This document shows, piece after piece, positions 22,521 to 35,400 of a DNA stretch of 64,000 bases. The stretch comes from Bos javanicus. Its lineage: Eukaryota; Chordata; Mammalia; Artiodactyla; Bovidae. The DNA lies in the NCBI RefSeq assembly GCF_032452875.1, contig NC_083875.1, positions 74,236,178-74,300,177 of the forward strand, given 5' to 3'. Position 1 is the stretch's first letter; each line of letters opens with the position of its first letter. The position numbers were made by a program, and so were the translations under genes. The notes under the pieces are model-generated. The model saw only the letters and a list, made by a program, of their open reading frames with translations, did not search any database and was not told the DNA's origin.

Positions 22521-23985
22521 GAATACTGTGTAGTGCTAACCTCACTACTTTTTTTTACTTTGTAGAGATTAGTCAGTTTGTTTCTATGTTACTGTTACGT
22601 GAATGAGAAAATGTATCTGTACCTGGTCTCCTATCTAAGCTCTGGTCACCAATTCCATAATGCTCTGATGGATTTGTTTATGTTACACCAATAGGATAAA
22701 GCATGATTTGTAACTTTTAAAATATATATATTATAGATAACATTCTTTCTCAGTACAATAGATTTTTTTTTTTTTTTTGTACTGAGGACAGCAAGTACAT
22801 GTGGACAAACTTTGGAACGGTATACTGGACTGAAATTCTCTCAGAAGTGGGGTTAAGAGTGAATGATTATCTTTTTTCTTTCTTTCTTTTTTTTTAAACA
22901 AAGTAGTAATTTGTGTGATCAAAAAAAAAAGTAAATTTTAATTGTAATTCCATTACTGAAATTGATCTTATATATGAATACATCTGATACGTATTTTGCA
23001 GTTTGCGTGTTTGCTAAAATATTGTTCATTTATTACTTTATGGTTGTTACTCCTTGTGGTGGGATTTCAGGTTTTTTATTTAAGTTTTTATGTTAGTTTT
23101 ATAGTGATCCTTGTATCTCTTTTTTTAAAAAAGAACAGTACTATCTTAAATACTTATATACTTGTGTTCCTGTAAATCTTTAAAAATATTTTTATTGCAG
23201 TACTGATTTTTGTCCTTGCCCTTAGGGTTTTAAGGTTACTAAGTAGTTGATTAGAACCAGTAGTTACTTATCAGTAGCTAATTTTATTGTGCTTAGACAA
23301 TGTGGTCTTTAGAATTCCTTAAGGGACTCTATCAGTAAATGTGAGTTTTTTAAATTGCAAAGCTCATTTGAAGAAATAACATATTTTGTATTGGTATAAA
23401 TTCTGTATGTGTTTCAGTTACATTTTTCATGTGTCTGTCCCTTCTTTTCCCTGCTTTCCTGCCTCCTGCCCCACCTATTTTTAATCTGTCAGGCATGGAA
23501 AATGATTTGTCCAGCTTCTGGACAATTATTGTCAACTCTTCTACTCCTGGTAACCCTGAAATATATAAAGTAACAATCTTTGCGCATAAAGATTTATGAC
23601 CGTTACATCTTCACTGTACCTTTTATCAAATAAATATAAACATAATATAAACTTTTGTCCTATTGAATTCTTTTTTTATCTAATTTTACCAATGAGTGAA
23701 GGCATTATTGGCATTTACTAGTCATAGGCTTGAGTGTACTAGCTGTTCTGAAGTTTTCAGGACAATCTTGAACTAGAAAAAGTTGTTCCATAGTCTTCAT
23801 GGTTTAGAATATTGTGCCATGTTTGTGGTGTTGAAAAAAACTATTTTCTAAGCCTAAAAACCCAACTCTATTTTTGTTTTTTTTGCATGTGTTTATATAC
23901 TAAAGTTTACTTTGTAAATTAGGGAAATATTATGCTTTGAAATGTCGGAATTCTTCATGATTTTACAGTCATATCCTAAAAACAA
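22521..23985. other. No gene seen; AT-rich
   Basis: T-rich runs at about 22759-22778 and 22876-22897, and an A run at 22921-22930. No recognised repeat or gene. Confidence 0.5.
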
Positions 23986-24667
23986 GACTAATTTATTGAG
24001 TTGCCACTACTGTGTACCTTTGTAAGTCTGCCTTTATACCTTGGTTTGATTATTCTGCATATAATGTCATCATGCTGGAGGACTTCCATCCTGGTCATTT
24101 TTTCAAATATTCCCCAACTTTTCCCCTGGGACTGCAGTGATACGTATGTTGGAACACTAGATCTTCTCTTGCTAGGCAAGTCTTTGTTCTTTTTTTCCCC
24201 CTCTGCATCATTTTTTTTGACTCTGTTAGGAGACCTTCAAGTTCTTGATCTTTTCTGTTGCAGCATCTAATCTGTTAATCACATTCAATGTATCTTTCAT
24301 TTCAGATAGTATACTTTTCATTTTAACATGTTCCTTTGTCTTAAACATATGGAGCGTATTTACGACAGCTGTTTTAAAGTCCTTGTCTTCCAGAAATGAT
24401 TCGTCCATCGTTTTTAGCATTTCCGGTTCTGTTTCTATTGGCTTATTTTGTCACATTTTCCTGCCTTCTTACATTCCTGATGATTTTAGACCCCAGACAA
24501 TGTGAATTTGCATTGGTGAGTGTTGGATTTTGTTCTTGCACATAATTATTTGAGATCAATTCTTCAATGTGAAGCTTTGTCAGGATTAATTCAGTTTGGC
24601 GCTGACTTGGTCTCTGAGGTGATTCTCTTCTGAGGACTCCACTCGATGCCATGTTAATTACATTTGT

Positions 24668-24870
24668 CTACTCTGGCTGGTGGCTCAGTTGGTAAAGAAA
24701 CTGCCTGCAATGCAAGAGACCTGGGCTTGATCCCTGGGTCAGGAAGATCCTTTGGAGAAGGGAATGGCAACCCACTCCAGTATTCTTGCCTGGAAAATCC
24801 CATGGACAAAGGAGTCTGAGGGACTATACAGCCCATGGTGTCGCAAGAGTCAGACACAAATTATCGATTA
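24668..24870 (+). mobile_element. Bov-tA SINE
   Basis: CTGGCTGGTGGCTCAGTTGG, CTGCCTGCAATGCAAGAGAC, B box GGGCTTGATCCCTGG, and the tail GTGTCGCAAGAGTCAGAC. Confidence 0.92.
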
Positions 24871-24979
24871 AACCATTGTCAACCAGCCTCCTCTGGCTGA
24901 GTGGGATCTCTGTTTATTTTGAGACCTTTTAAGCTTCCTGATAGTTCTTTTGTAGGCCTTGTGGAGTGTTACACCATTA

Positions 24980-25117
24980 CGTGTGTGCGTGCGTGCATGC
25001 TCAGTTGCTTCAGTCGTGTCCAATTCTTTGTGGCCCCATGGTCTGTAGCCTGCCAGGCTCCTCTGTCCAAGGGATTCTCCAGGCAAGAATACTGGAGTGG
25101 GTTGCCATGCCCTCCTA
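24980..25117 (-). mobile_element. Bov-A SINE monomer, antisense
   Basis: (GTGC)n-like start, CTCAGTTGCTTCAGTCGTG, GGCCCCATGGTCTGTAGCC, CAAGAATACTGGAGTGGG. Confidence 0.9.
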
Positions 25118-25320
25118 TCCTCAGATCAGTCTTAAACCCTTTAAAGATTCTAAGTGATTTCTGTAGATCCCTTGAACTTTCTCTCTGTTCATTTTCTAGT
25201 CATTCCCAGCTAGAGGTTGAATCCAGATGGTCTTGCTTCCCCATGGCCAGAAGCAGAAGACCAATTACAGATTTTTAATTTTGATTTTTCTCTTTCACTT
25301 TGAAGTGCTAAAAGTTGCTT

Positions 25321-27050
25321 CATGTTTTCATTGGGTATTTTTTGGAGACAGTTTATGCTGGTAGCCTTAATGTTCTTTGTTAATGTTTGTTTTTACTGAA
25401 ATATAACAAAAAGGAAAGAAGACTGATTACCTTGGTAGAGTTTTATAGGTAATTAAGTACTGTTTGCAGAAAGATAAGATTCAGCATATCCAACCTGCTA
25501 ATAAGCTCGTTTTCTTCCAGACCTGAAAGTTTCGTTTGATACCTAGAAGGCCATGCTGGCAGCGGCTCTTGCAGCAAGTCTTTGCTGACACTCACTTTCC
25601 CCCCAGAGCAGTCCCTTTTGAGATAATATTCAGAATGTAGAATTTTAAGAAGCAGAGGTTATTCCTAGAATTCTTGTGAACCTCATATTTTTCTCTGTGA
25701 ATATTTCAAACCTCTTGTCTTGAGATTTATGCTGTCTCGTGATGCATAAGGCAAATGTGCCTGAATTTTTGGAACTATTTACTGTAATAATGTTTATAGT
25801 ATTTTCTGAGTTTTAACCTTTTAAATTTTCTTCTCTGTTGCTTGGCTTTAAAGACTAGTCGTATTGAGGGAATTGAGCACAGTGCCCTGCAAGCAGTGTA
25901 TAAATAGGAGCTGCTTTTATAGAGGCTTTTACTACTGATGTCTCAGTGACAGCACAGTGAGAGTGAAGTAAAGTTTTTGTGAGCAGGTGAATTTGCAAGA
26001 TAAGATACAGTTTGCATTGTTTTCTGGGTGCAGTAAAGATAAAGTTGAATTTAGGATTAAGTAAAATGTTTCTGATCTGACAATTTTATTGAAAGAACAC
26101 TGCACATTCCTGTTTCATTTATATATATATTTAACAATAAAAATTCCAAGTCAGCAAAAATTAAAAAACAGAGAGTAAGCCTATTGACAAAAATAACAGA
26201 ATCAGGTGTGTCAACAGTCAGTGGATGCTTTGTTAACTGTTTCAGGTGAACCTTTGGGGACTGTATAGCAGAAGGTTAAATATACGTGTGAGCAGTTTCT
26301 TCCAGTTGATTTCCTCCCCCTCTATTTTTAAAATAAAGGGAGCTTCTTTATATATTTACTCAGTCTTTATGTCTTAGAATTCATTTTATAATGCTTACAA
26401 TATTCCTTCTTTGGTTCTTTTAAACATTTACTAAATCTTTTCTTGGTTAGCTGTTTACCTGTTGTAATAACATTTTGCTTATAAACCTCTTTAAAGGGTA
26501 CAATTTAGACTCTGGATCACCCAGCCCCTGGAGTATAGCAGGTGCTGGAAAAATGCTTAGTTTTATTGTAGGGCCAGACCAGTAATTGTAATGAGATCAT
26601 TAGTAAATAGTGTAAAGTTGATGTAGTTTGACCTTAAATGTTTTTTTGAACACAGGCACTTTGGCAGTGAAAAAGAAGCAGTAAACTGAACACTTATATT
26701 ATTTATTTATTCATCATCCAGTGGCTTACAGGATTTTATGCTGCCTCCTTATACGTAATGATTGTTCACACCTGCTAAATTTGAATCCTGGCTTTGACAC
26801 TTGACAGAGGTGTGAAAGGCAAGTTATTTAATGCCTCAGTGCTTTTGTACACTCTCCTATTAATTGAAAGTGATGTCTCTATCATAGTGGCATTATAAGG
26901 ATTAAATGAGAATATATATATAAATGCTCATTTAATACAGTGCTTGGCATATTATAGTTGAATCTTTCTGTAGATAGAGTGTGCTTTGACACTGGTTATT
27001 CGGGTCTCTGTCCCCACATAAATCATATTTGTTCTTTTAATGTTAATATT
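25321..27050. repeat. Intronic sequence with MIR at 26780-26960
   Basis: 26783-26955 is MIR in sense orientation: TGAATCCTGGCTTTGACACT, GGCAAGTTATTTAATGCC, AAGGATTAAATGAGAAT, ACAGTGCTTGGCATAT. A second trace is at about 25870-25910. No gene is seen. Confidence 0.6.
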
Positions 27051-27056
27051 CATTTA

Positions 27057-27152
27057 TTCTTGCTCGGAGAATCCAAAGGACAGAGGAGCCTGGAGGGCTA
27101 CAGTTCATGGGGTCACAAAGAGTTGGACACGACTGAAGCGACTTAGCACAGC
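27057..27152 (+). mobile_element. Bov-A SINE 3' fragment
   Basis: GGAGAATCCAAAGGACAGAGG, GGGCTACAGTTCATGGGG, GACACGACTGAAGCGACTTAG. Confidence 0.9.
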
Positions 27153-27179
27153 ATTCAGTCGTATTAATATACTTGAACT

Positions 27180-27365
27180 GTGGTTGACAAGCATCTTCTA
27201 TAAAGGACCAGGTAGTAAATATTTTCAGTCTGTCTCAACTATTCAGCCCTGCTGTTGTCAATTGAAAGCAGCCAAAGACAATATATAAACAAATGGGCAT
27301 GGCTGGGTTCCAATAAGACATTCTTTACAAAAATAGCTGGCGGGCCATAATTTTCCAACCTAGGT
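27180..27365 (+). repeat. hAT-type MER element (family not assigned)
   Basis: CTTCTATAAAGGACCAGGTAG, TAAATATTTTCAG, AAAGCAGCCAAAGACAATAT, AAATGGGCATGGCTGGGTTC and the end CATAATTTTCCAACC match a common mammalian short DNA-transposon fossil. Confidence 0.55.
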
Positions 27366-27477
27366 ACTAGAGATTGCGTTTATATCTCCTCATTATTGGA
27401 TGTTTGAAATACGTTCGTCTTATTTCATTATAGACACATCTCAGATATTCAGGATGTGGCTCTAGATGACTGCAGTA

Positions 27478-27905
27478 AATAGAGTCACATGAATTGTTCG
27501 GTTTCCCAGCACATAAAAAAGTTGTTTACACTGTACTGTAGTCTCTTAAGTGTGAGATAGAGTTATGTCCCCAAAAATGTACATATCTTAGTTGGAAAAA
27601 TACTTTATTGCTAAAAAAAAAAATGCTAACTACCATCTGAGTCTTCAGCAAATTATAGTCTTTTTGCAGTATAATATTTATGACCACTGGATCACAGATC
27701 ACTGTTAAAAGCATAATAATGAAAATGTTTGGCATATTGAGAGAATTGCCAAAATGAGACACAGAGATATTAAGTGAGCAAATGCTGTTGGAAAAGTAGC
27801 TTTGATAGACTTTGTCTACACAGGATTGCCTCCAATTTGTTAAAAACATAGTATCTATGAAGTACAGTAAAGGGAAATACAATAAATGAAGTATGCCTGT
27901 ATATA
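27478..27905 (+). mobile_element. Tigger1-type DNA transposon, internally deleted
   Basis: Both ends of the Tigger1 consensus are present (GGTTTCCCAGCACATA, ACTGTACTGTAGTCTCTTAA ... AAAATGAGACACAGAGATAT, and GAAGTATGCCTGTA at the end). Only about 0.4 kb remains of an element about 2.4 kb long, so the transposase is gone. It has the same orientation as the copy at 54236. Confidence 0.8.
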
Positions 27906-27909
27906 GGTA

Positions 27910-29389
27910 ATTCACCTATAACCATGTTGGTGCTAATTTTAATTGGTTTCTTTCAGATAATTTGTTTGAACTGTAGTCCTCAAGTGGAATTATAAAATCA
28001 CTGAGTAACCCATAAAGTGTCTTACAGTGCAAGAGTTGACGTATTTAGAGAATGTCAGAGCTAATAATAATTTGAACACTTAATATATAGTAATTATTGT
28101 TAATTACTACCATTTATGCATATATATTGTCTATTAATTTTCCATCATGAGATTTTTATGTTGAGTGAGTTGTATTTTTTAACCATTGGCTGGCTGGCTG
28201 TGTCCTTTTCCACTGATTAGAGTACATAAGAAATAGAGAAGGTGAGTAACAAGGGAAAGGTGTGGTGTGCCTGATGAAGTAAAGACAGACCAGAAATAGC
28301 GTTGTCATCCCCACCACCACCACTTAACCATTCTTGCCCCCAAAAGAAAGCAATCATATCATCTTCTTAGGATGAAACCTGGATGCTGATGGTTTAGGAA
28401 AAAAGGGTTGAAGAAATTGAGTTCCATTTTATATAACACATTATAAATTTATTGGTTTTTATTAATACTATGTAGAATTTCACATCAAAGGTCAAGAACA
28501 CTGTGGTTAAGTTTTCTTGCCAGCAGTCAGATTGTGCCTTTCAAAGCCTTGTCTTTAAGGTGCCTAGAATGCTGTGTGTTGACTGGATGCACAGTAGAGG
28601 GTCCTTGACTGATGTTCTCATCCAGAGTCCTTCCTTTTCATTAACTGTATTTGAATGTTCTTTTATATGATATTAAACAGGCACTGTTTTTTCATTGTGA
28701 AAAAGCATTTGTACTGGTCATAGGAAGGATTCTTAGGAATCCTTTATGAGAACAGACATAATTGATGTGTTATACTGGACCCTGCCTCGAGTTCAGTAAC
28801 GTGACTCTTAACGGTGAGGTTAGTGTCCTTGTCTTTTTAAAGTATGTGATAGTTATTTTAATCTCAAGAGTAAAGTGTTAGCAAATTTTCAAGGCTTTCA
28901 TTAATACTTTGTTTTAAGAATAGTGTGCAGGAATCCGAATTTTCATGAAGTACATTCATATTTTCAGCCTGCTCCTTGAGGTAACAATCTGGGTGTGTGC
29001 GTACACAGTAGTTTTATTTTACCTGTTTAAAGTTTCAGGATTCTCTTAGCTTCAGCATTCTTGTCTTTTAAAAGTCAGTGTCCACTCTGTAATGTTTTAG
29101 ACCTAGACTTTCCAGTACTGTAGCCCCTAGCCATATATGGCTAAAGTTAAAAATTCAGGAGCCACACGTGGCTCGTAGTTACTGTATTGAATAGCACGGA
29201 TATAGGACCCCTCTATGGTAACAGATTTCTGCTGAACGGTGCTATTGTGCAAACAGTGCTATTCCTGCAGTCATCTACTGTGTAATTTTTTTTTTAATGG
29301 TATAGAAATCAGAGCAATGAAGAATATTTTCTAGAAGCAGGGTTATTGTTATTTTCAAAAACACGAGATAGCAGTACTTGACCAGTCTC
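27910..29389. repeat. Intronic sequence; MER-type trace at 29105-29240
   Basis: 29105-29240 (AGACTTTCCAGTACTGTAGC, CACACGTGGCTCGTAG, TGAATAGCACGG) belongs with 11695 and 43215. A (CCA)n run lies at about 28309-28322. No gene is seen. Confidence 0.5.
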
Positions 29390-29478
29390 ATGGAGAATCT
29401 CATGGATTGGTGGGCTATAGTCCATGGGGTCGCAGAGAGTCGGACACAACTGAGCGACTTCACTCACTCACTCACTCA
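29390..29478 (+). mobile_element. Bov-A 3' fragment with (CACT)n tail
   Basis: GAGAATCTCATGGATTGGTG, GTCCATGGGGTCGCAGAG, GACTTCACTCACTCACTCAC. The tail has grown into a small microsatellite. Confidence 0.9.
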
Positions 29479-31359
29479 TCTGGGTATCGCTCCTCACGAA
29501 ATGGGAGCACTGTTTTTAGAGCCATGCTTCCTTATCTTTTCCACATTGTGGCATACTTGAGAGCAAAAATGTTTCTATGGCACTCTGAGGTCAAGTGTGG
29601 GCTCCAGGCTGGAAGTCTTAGGTTTGGGTGGTTGCAAACCCATATCCCCTTCCTGGCATACTAGTGTGCTGCAGAGAGGCACATACAGCTCAAAGCTCAG
29701 TTTCATAGCGTACTCCTTAATGGATTCCTGGATAAAATTCCTCTTGGACTGTAAAGCAGGATTTGATTTTATTCTCCCTGTTACTCATCCTTTTTATATG
29801 TCATATTCCCAAGAAGACCTTGTGAGATCTAGGCATTTTACAACTGAGAACAACTTTGAAAGCATTCACACACTTGGGAGATTTAATAGGTGCTTCTGTA
29901 CTTAGTGGCTCTCTCACTTTACGTATGGATGGCCAAGCCGGCAGAAGTCATGGTGTGTCATTTCTCCTTGATTTGATAGGAGGGAGGAAGGAACACCATG
30001 ACATGTACCTATTTAATTTCACCATACAAGTCATGAAAATAATTTACCTATCTGAGATATGACCATATTAAATACATGCAGTAAAAAAATTATAGTGAGG
30101 AAGCCATGAATCTGCATACCTCTCCCCCAGATAAAATTCCACTCTACTATTCACCTAAGCATCAGTGGCTTAGTTAGCTATTTCTAAAATGTTATGTTTG
30201 TTCATTGGCTTTTGGCAAGATAAATAATCACAAAACAGTAGTGCCTTGTAAATAGCTGAAATGAGAAAATTATTTGCCTTTCTCTCTGTATTTCCCACCC
30301 TCAAGGATTTAATGTGGGTTGACTTTTATGGTGTAAATCTTTGGCTCTTGTCGTTTCCTGACAGTCAGCCTCTCGCTTTAGGTCAGTTGTTTCTAGGGTT
30401 CCTCAGGCCTGTATGACTTCCTGTTACTCCATTGAGTGAACTGGATAATGAATCTGGATTTTGGTATAAAGTGTAAGCATTTCACCAAGCCAAGAGTATA
30501 TCCTGGAGTCCAGAGGTCAGGAGTTTTTGGTATAGCATGAGTTTTTAGCCAAATTAACTAGTTCATTTCATGGGAAATACAAAGTATGAATGCTGTAGGG
30601 GAAACTGGCTGAGTTGGATTTAAAAGAACAGGAGAACGTTTGCATCTCCAAAGTGGTGCCTGTCTGAGGGATTTGAATTTAAAGATAATTTTTACTATGT
30701 ATGGGAGTTTTTTTCCCCCTTATTCCCTGATTTTATAATCTGACCTACAAGTAACATGCAGCCATTTGCTCTGTCAAATAGTTAGCACCTGCTTATTTTC
30801 TCTCTGTAACTGTACTATAATGTGCTTTTAGTGCAAGGACTGTGTGATTTTAATCCCTTATTATACTCAATACAGAAATAAATACAGAGCACCTAATAGA
30901 ATGGCTTTTAAGTACTGGTTGATGTAGGGCTTTATAGAGTAAATAGTACAATATATTCAGTTTTACATCTTGGTGTTACATATGCATGTAGCATAAACAC
31001 TAGATTTATTCCTTCCTCCTGATAGCACCAACCATGGTGGGTTGTTTGGGCCAAAGGTTTTAAGCTGGAGATGGGGTGCTGTCCAAGACCTTTTGAAATT
31101 ACATGCAAATTTTTGTGTGTACTTAAATGTGTACAGTTCCTTGGGAGAGTGTGTATAACTTTGAGTACATTCTCAGAGAGTTCCAAAAAGATAAAGTGCC
31201 TTGGACCTAGACAGTGGAGGAAGCAAAGAAAGCTTTGCAAAATCAAGCTCAACTTGGAAAAAATCACTGAAATGAAAATGATAAAATGCAGTGCTGGTCA
31301 GTTTATTGATGTGCTACATTGGTCAGTAAGTTTTAAAATTTAAAGTATATAATGTTCTT
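29479..31359. other. No gene seen
   Basis: Unique-looking intron sequence. The open frames at 29597-29905 and 31071-31343 show no recognisable protein, and none has an obvious promoter or start context. Confidence 0.5.
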
Positions 31360-31470
31360 TATTATATAAGTGAAGTTGCTCACTGTAGCCTACCAGGATC
31401 CTCCATCCATGGGATTTTCCAGGCAAGAATACTGGAGTGGGTTGCCATTTCCTTCTCCATTATTATATAA
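31360..31470 (-). mobile_element. Bov-A SINE fragment, antisense, with perfect 10-bp target-site duplication
   Basis: TATTATATAA is repeated exactly at 31360-31369 and 31461-31470, flanking GCTCACTGTAGCCTACCAGG ... CATTTCCTTCTCCAT. The element is truncated to one monomer. Confidence 0.93.
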
Positions 31471-32392
31471 AGTCACTTTTAAAATTCTTACAGTGATCTA
31501 ATGTTGGCAAGAAAACAACCCTTCTCCCATAGTAAGAGTTTGATTTTTTATGTAACATGCGTTTGATGGATGTTACATAAAATTTAGCATAATGCTTAGT
31601 AGTGAAGAACTTGTAACAGTGGGGAATTGTGTAGTGTGATTGCTTTATCTTAATGCCCAATTCTGTAACTTAGATTTTTTTCTTTAGGAAAATGACTGGT
31701 GTCAAAAAGCAAGGAAAAAAACCTGATAATTTTATTTGAACTTGACTGTGAAATTAGCACCGACTTTGAGTGTAACATGACTGATTCTAGTAGCCCCTGC
31801 TGTGTCTATGTGCATTTTGAAGGTGCATAGCACAAAGCATTGCTAGTATAAGTGTGTTCTATTTACAAACATTTGTTTGAGGCCATAATTTGAATTTATT
31901 TATTTATGATAAAGTTCTATCTGAAATTATTTTTGCATTTAAAGAATTTCCCCATTTTAGTTATATCTGTCTTAATTTTACAGTCCTTTGGGTTTGTGTA
32001 TATCAGCTTATCAGAAGTATATAAGAAAAAATTAGCACAATAATTATTAACGTTTAATGTGCTATCATGGAATGTTTCATGAATTGTTGATTTCTTTATA
32101 TTCATGAATTTAGTGAATTATTAATAAAGCACTGATATTTTTTGTTATGTGCCTGTTTTTTTAAAAAATAGTGTCATTGGTTTACTTTGGGAAGAGTTTT
32201 GTGGGGGGAGTGAACCAAATATTCATGACTCAAAATTTCATGAAAGAACTTTAGATTTACTTTATTTCTGAGGGCAGGTTGATATATAGACTTGGAATAT
32301 ATTAGGAAAACATGCTGAGTTCTTACTAAGAAACTCTTTCGTGAGTTGGGAGAGAAGAACTAATGTCTTTTTTGTTTGTTTCAATTATACAG
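31471..32392. other. Intron sequence leading into the first PPP2R2A exon of the window
   Basis: AT-rich, no repeat recognised. It ends with a T-rich tract (TCTTTTTTGTTTGTTTC) and the tandem acceptor ACAGCAG. Confidence 0.6.
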
Positions 32393-32490
32393 CAGATATA
32401 ATTTCTACAGTAGAATTTAATCATTCTGGAGAGTTACTAGCAACTGGAGATAAAGGTGGTAGAGTTGTCATCTTTCAGCAGGAGCAGGAG
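32393..32490 (+). CDS. PPP2R2A: PPP2R2A first coding exon in window (residues 28-60)
   Basis: This exon is 98 nt. It begins with the last two bases of codon 28 (Ala) and encodes DIISTVEFNHSGELLATG and onward to QQEQE, the first propeller blade. The acceptor reads ACAGCAG, a tandem NAGNAG; the choice made here (after the first AG) restores the known EADIIS sequence. The donor GAG|GTAAGTG is strong. The exon ends on a codon boundary. Its upstream partner exon lies outside the window. Confidence 0.97.
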
Positions 32491-35400
32491 GTAAGTGTTT
32501 AAAGTTTGGTATCTAAATTTCAGTTTGCTCCTGGGACTGGAGCTTATGCTGGAGAATCTCATCAGAGGATGTTGGCAAATTTTTCTTTAAAAATTTGTTG
32601 TATATCAAGCAGAATATTGAATGTGTAAGTAGCTCTAGTTCTCTTAGCTTTGTGTGTCTGTGTACATGTGTGTGTTGTTTTGATTTAATTGTGAAAGGAT
32701 TTGGTTAGAGAAAGGAGTGAGAAGTGTGTTATACAAGATTTTAACTGATTTTACAGCCTTGGCCCTCACTTTTTTTTCTCCTAAAATTCCATAAAGTAAA
32801 ATTGTTTTGACCTCTTCTCAGTGAATAATTTTCCTTGTGTAATTAGGGGTGGGAGCCTGGTTTAAAGGAAAAAACTGCTCAACTATTTTGATATCAGTTT
32901 ATACTAATACAATTACTGCAATTTAAGTATAAAGGTTTTAAATGATAGTTGCATGTATACACATGTAATGTACGTAATTTATAAGCTTAGTTACCCTTCT
33001 TTAAAGTGGATCTGAAAATTGTTTTCCTTTCTCTTTGAAGAAAGGGATTTCTCATTGCAGAATCTGTGATTAAAGTAGGGTTGGTTTGGTTTTGTGTAAA
33101 ACATAGGCACACTTCTAAATCTGATTGACTAGATTTCTCACTAAAATTTTATACTAAACAAGATTTGTCACACTAGATTTTCCCTTAGTCTCCCTCTACA
33201 TTTGTAGATCAAAGCTAATTTATCATTTGCTTCCAAACATTCTGTCCCTGTCTATACTATCTTCAAAAAGAGTTGAAAGTACTGTGGATAAAATGCAGGG
33301 TTTTATGAACAGATGTCTAAATCATAACACAGAGTTAGCTTTTAAAGGATTGTGAAATTCCTTAAATAAGCAAGAATCTAGTAATAATACTACTACTTTG
33401 CACTTCTATAGCGCCTTTGACCTGAGGATCTCAAAGTGCTTTACAAACACTAATGAATTAATCCTCACAACACCCAGTGAGGTAGGTAATTTAATTTTAA
33501 AAGAAATGATTAATAGTGTCTGATTAGAAGGTGCACAAGCACTAAATATGTCTCCTTTTATTATTTTTCTTTTTGGTTGGAAGGAAATATGAAAATAAGA
33601 CTCAAGGTTTTCTTGGCAAAGGATGTTTTTGTGGGAAGTGGGGGCAAAATCAGTTTTCTGTTCTGTTTTCAAGCAGCTAAAAACTTGACCATAACAATCT
33701 AGGAAAACTTGGAGTCGAAATAGAGCCTTACAGATCATTATAGTTTACCTTTATTTCCACATGAGAAAGCAGATTGTTAAGAGATCACTTGATTATCCAG
33801 ACTCACAACCAGAACCCAGAACTTCCAGCATGTCCCCTCTCGGTGCACTCCAGTGCCTTTCAGGTTAAGTCACCAAAATGTGAGTGTTAATGTTGTTCTT
33901 TAGAAGTTAGAGCTGGATTTCCTATAGACATTCTCTGCCCTTCTGTGGTTTGGTTTGGTTTTTTACTGAAAATTAATGACATTCTATATATTTTTGTTTT
34001 AAAAACAAAAGGTATTTGGAGATAAACATTTAAATTTAAGTTTGCTTCCCAAGCATTTCCATCTTGAAGGGCTTTACATTGTGGGTTTCTGAGCCTACAT
34101 TTTTAATGGGGGCTTTGTGTTGTTTAAAAGTATAAATTGTCATTCTTAACTGCATGTAAGTGTTCAAGACAGAAATCCATTATCTAGAACTTCAGATTAG
34201 TAGTATGTCTTTTGAGAATTACTTAGTGTAAATTTCAGTGTATTTTTTAGTGATAAATAATAAAGATGATAATTATTCTCCTTCTTGAAATTGATGTTGT
34301 TAATGTTAATTTGATGCATTTCACCCAATATATTTTCTACATTTTTAAAGCCCTTATTCTGGAGCTTCTAACATTATGCTGTCTTCAGGACATTCAGTAC
34401 CTATGTTAATTATAAATGTATATGCCTTGTATCAGTAGCTAACATATTTAGGTTAGATTTTATGAGTTCATAGCTAAATGTCTGTAAAATAGTGTTAGAG
34501 TTTGAAACTTGGAAGTGAACTTAGAGATAGTCTTTTTCTAATGTTTAGGTAAATTTCAGCAAGTTTACATAAAGTTACATTGCTCAGTTTAATAGCAAAG
34601 GCCTGGGATTAGAACTTGGATCCCTAAATTTCAGTAGCTTCTTCTAAACACCACAGCTATTATACATACATTCCAGGGTACGCTGACACTTAACAAGTGA
34701 GCAGTTTTAAGAACCTGCTAGTTCTCTTTGCAAAATACAATGATGTTTGAACTGTTGTGTCTACAGTGGCAGGGTTCCTTGCTAAAATTCACTTGACTGG
34801 AGACTTAAATATTTCCACTCACTCCTTTTATAGACCCTACTTAATTAAGAAGAAAAGGTCATGCTACAGTAGCAGTGAACCTTGCACATCAGACTTTGAT
34901 GGCTTTATCCCACCTTTCTGTCTCACTTTATTCTTAAGGTGTGGCAGGTCCCCTTCCTGTCATCTTGTCGGGCACACTTTGCTGCCTGTCCATCTGTTCC
35001 CAAGGCAAAGAAACTGGGTGCTCATTTACAAGATTTTCATTTGGTTCAAGTGTATTTCAGCCTGGTGATTCTGTAGCATGGTCTACTGTTTTGTGTGTGT
35101 GTGTGTGTTTTAAACTAACATGTTTGAATGATTTTCTTTTTGACAGAATCTCTGATAGAAGCAGGGCATGTAGGGAAATTGAGGCACAGGGTAGATCGAG
35201 TTTCCAGGAGGCATCACACCCATCACACAGTCAGAGTCCAGACTTTGGAGTTTCACCCAGTGCTCTGTGTAGTGTGTCCTGAAATAAGGCACCCATCTTG
35301 CTGATTTTCACAGCTTGTGTGTATTAGGTTGGTACAAAGTGTGGTTTCAGACAGTGAATTTTAAATCATAACTAGGGTCATACACATATTCATTAATCAA

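Larger units (their letters stand above)
23986..25320 (-). mobile_element. L1 fragment (old L1M type), antisense, carrying two Bov SINEs
   Basis: 24225-24540 matches antisense old L1 3' wording: GGAGACCTTCAAGTTCTTG, TTTCTGTTGCAGCATC, CATTTCAGATAGTATACTTT, CAGCTGTTTTAAAGTCC, and CCCCAGACAATGTGAATTT. Boundaries are approximate. Bov SINEs at 24668-24870 and 24980-25117 interrupt it. Confidence 0.65.
1..32392 (+). other. PPP2R2A: Upstream intron of PPP2R2A (3' part of the intron before residue 28)
   Basis: I searched this span for an exon encoding the start of B55-alpha (the DIQWCFSQVKG region and the acidic DDDV stretch) and saw none, so the previous exon is inferred to lie outside the window. 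If so, the whole 32.4 kb is intronic. There is no obvious CpG island that would mark a promoter. Repeats inside are listed separately. Confidence 0.8.

Noticed and set aside
1..32392. Upstream coding exon of PPP2R2A
   Set aside because: I looked for sequence encoding the DIQWCFSQVKG start and did not find it, so the exon most likely lies before the window.
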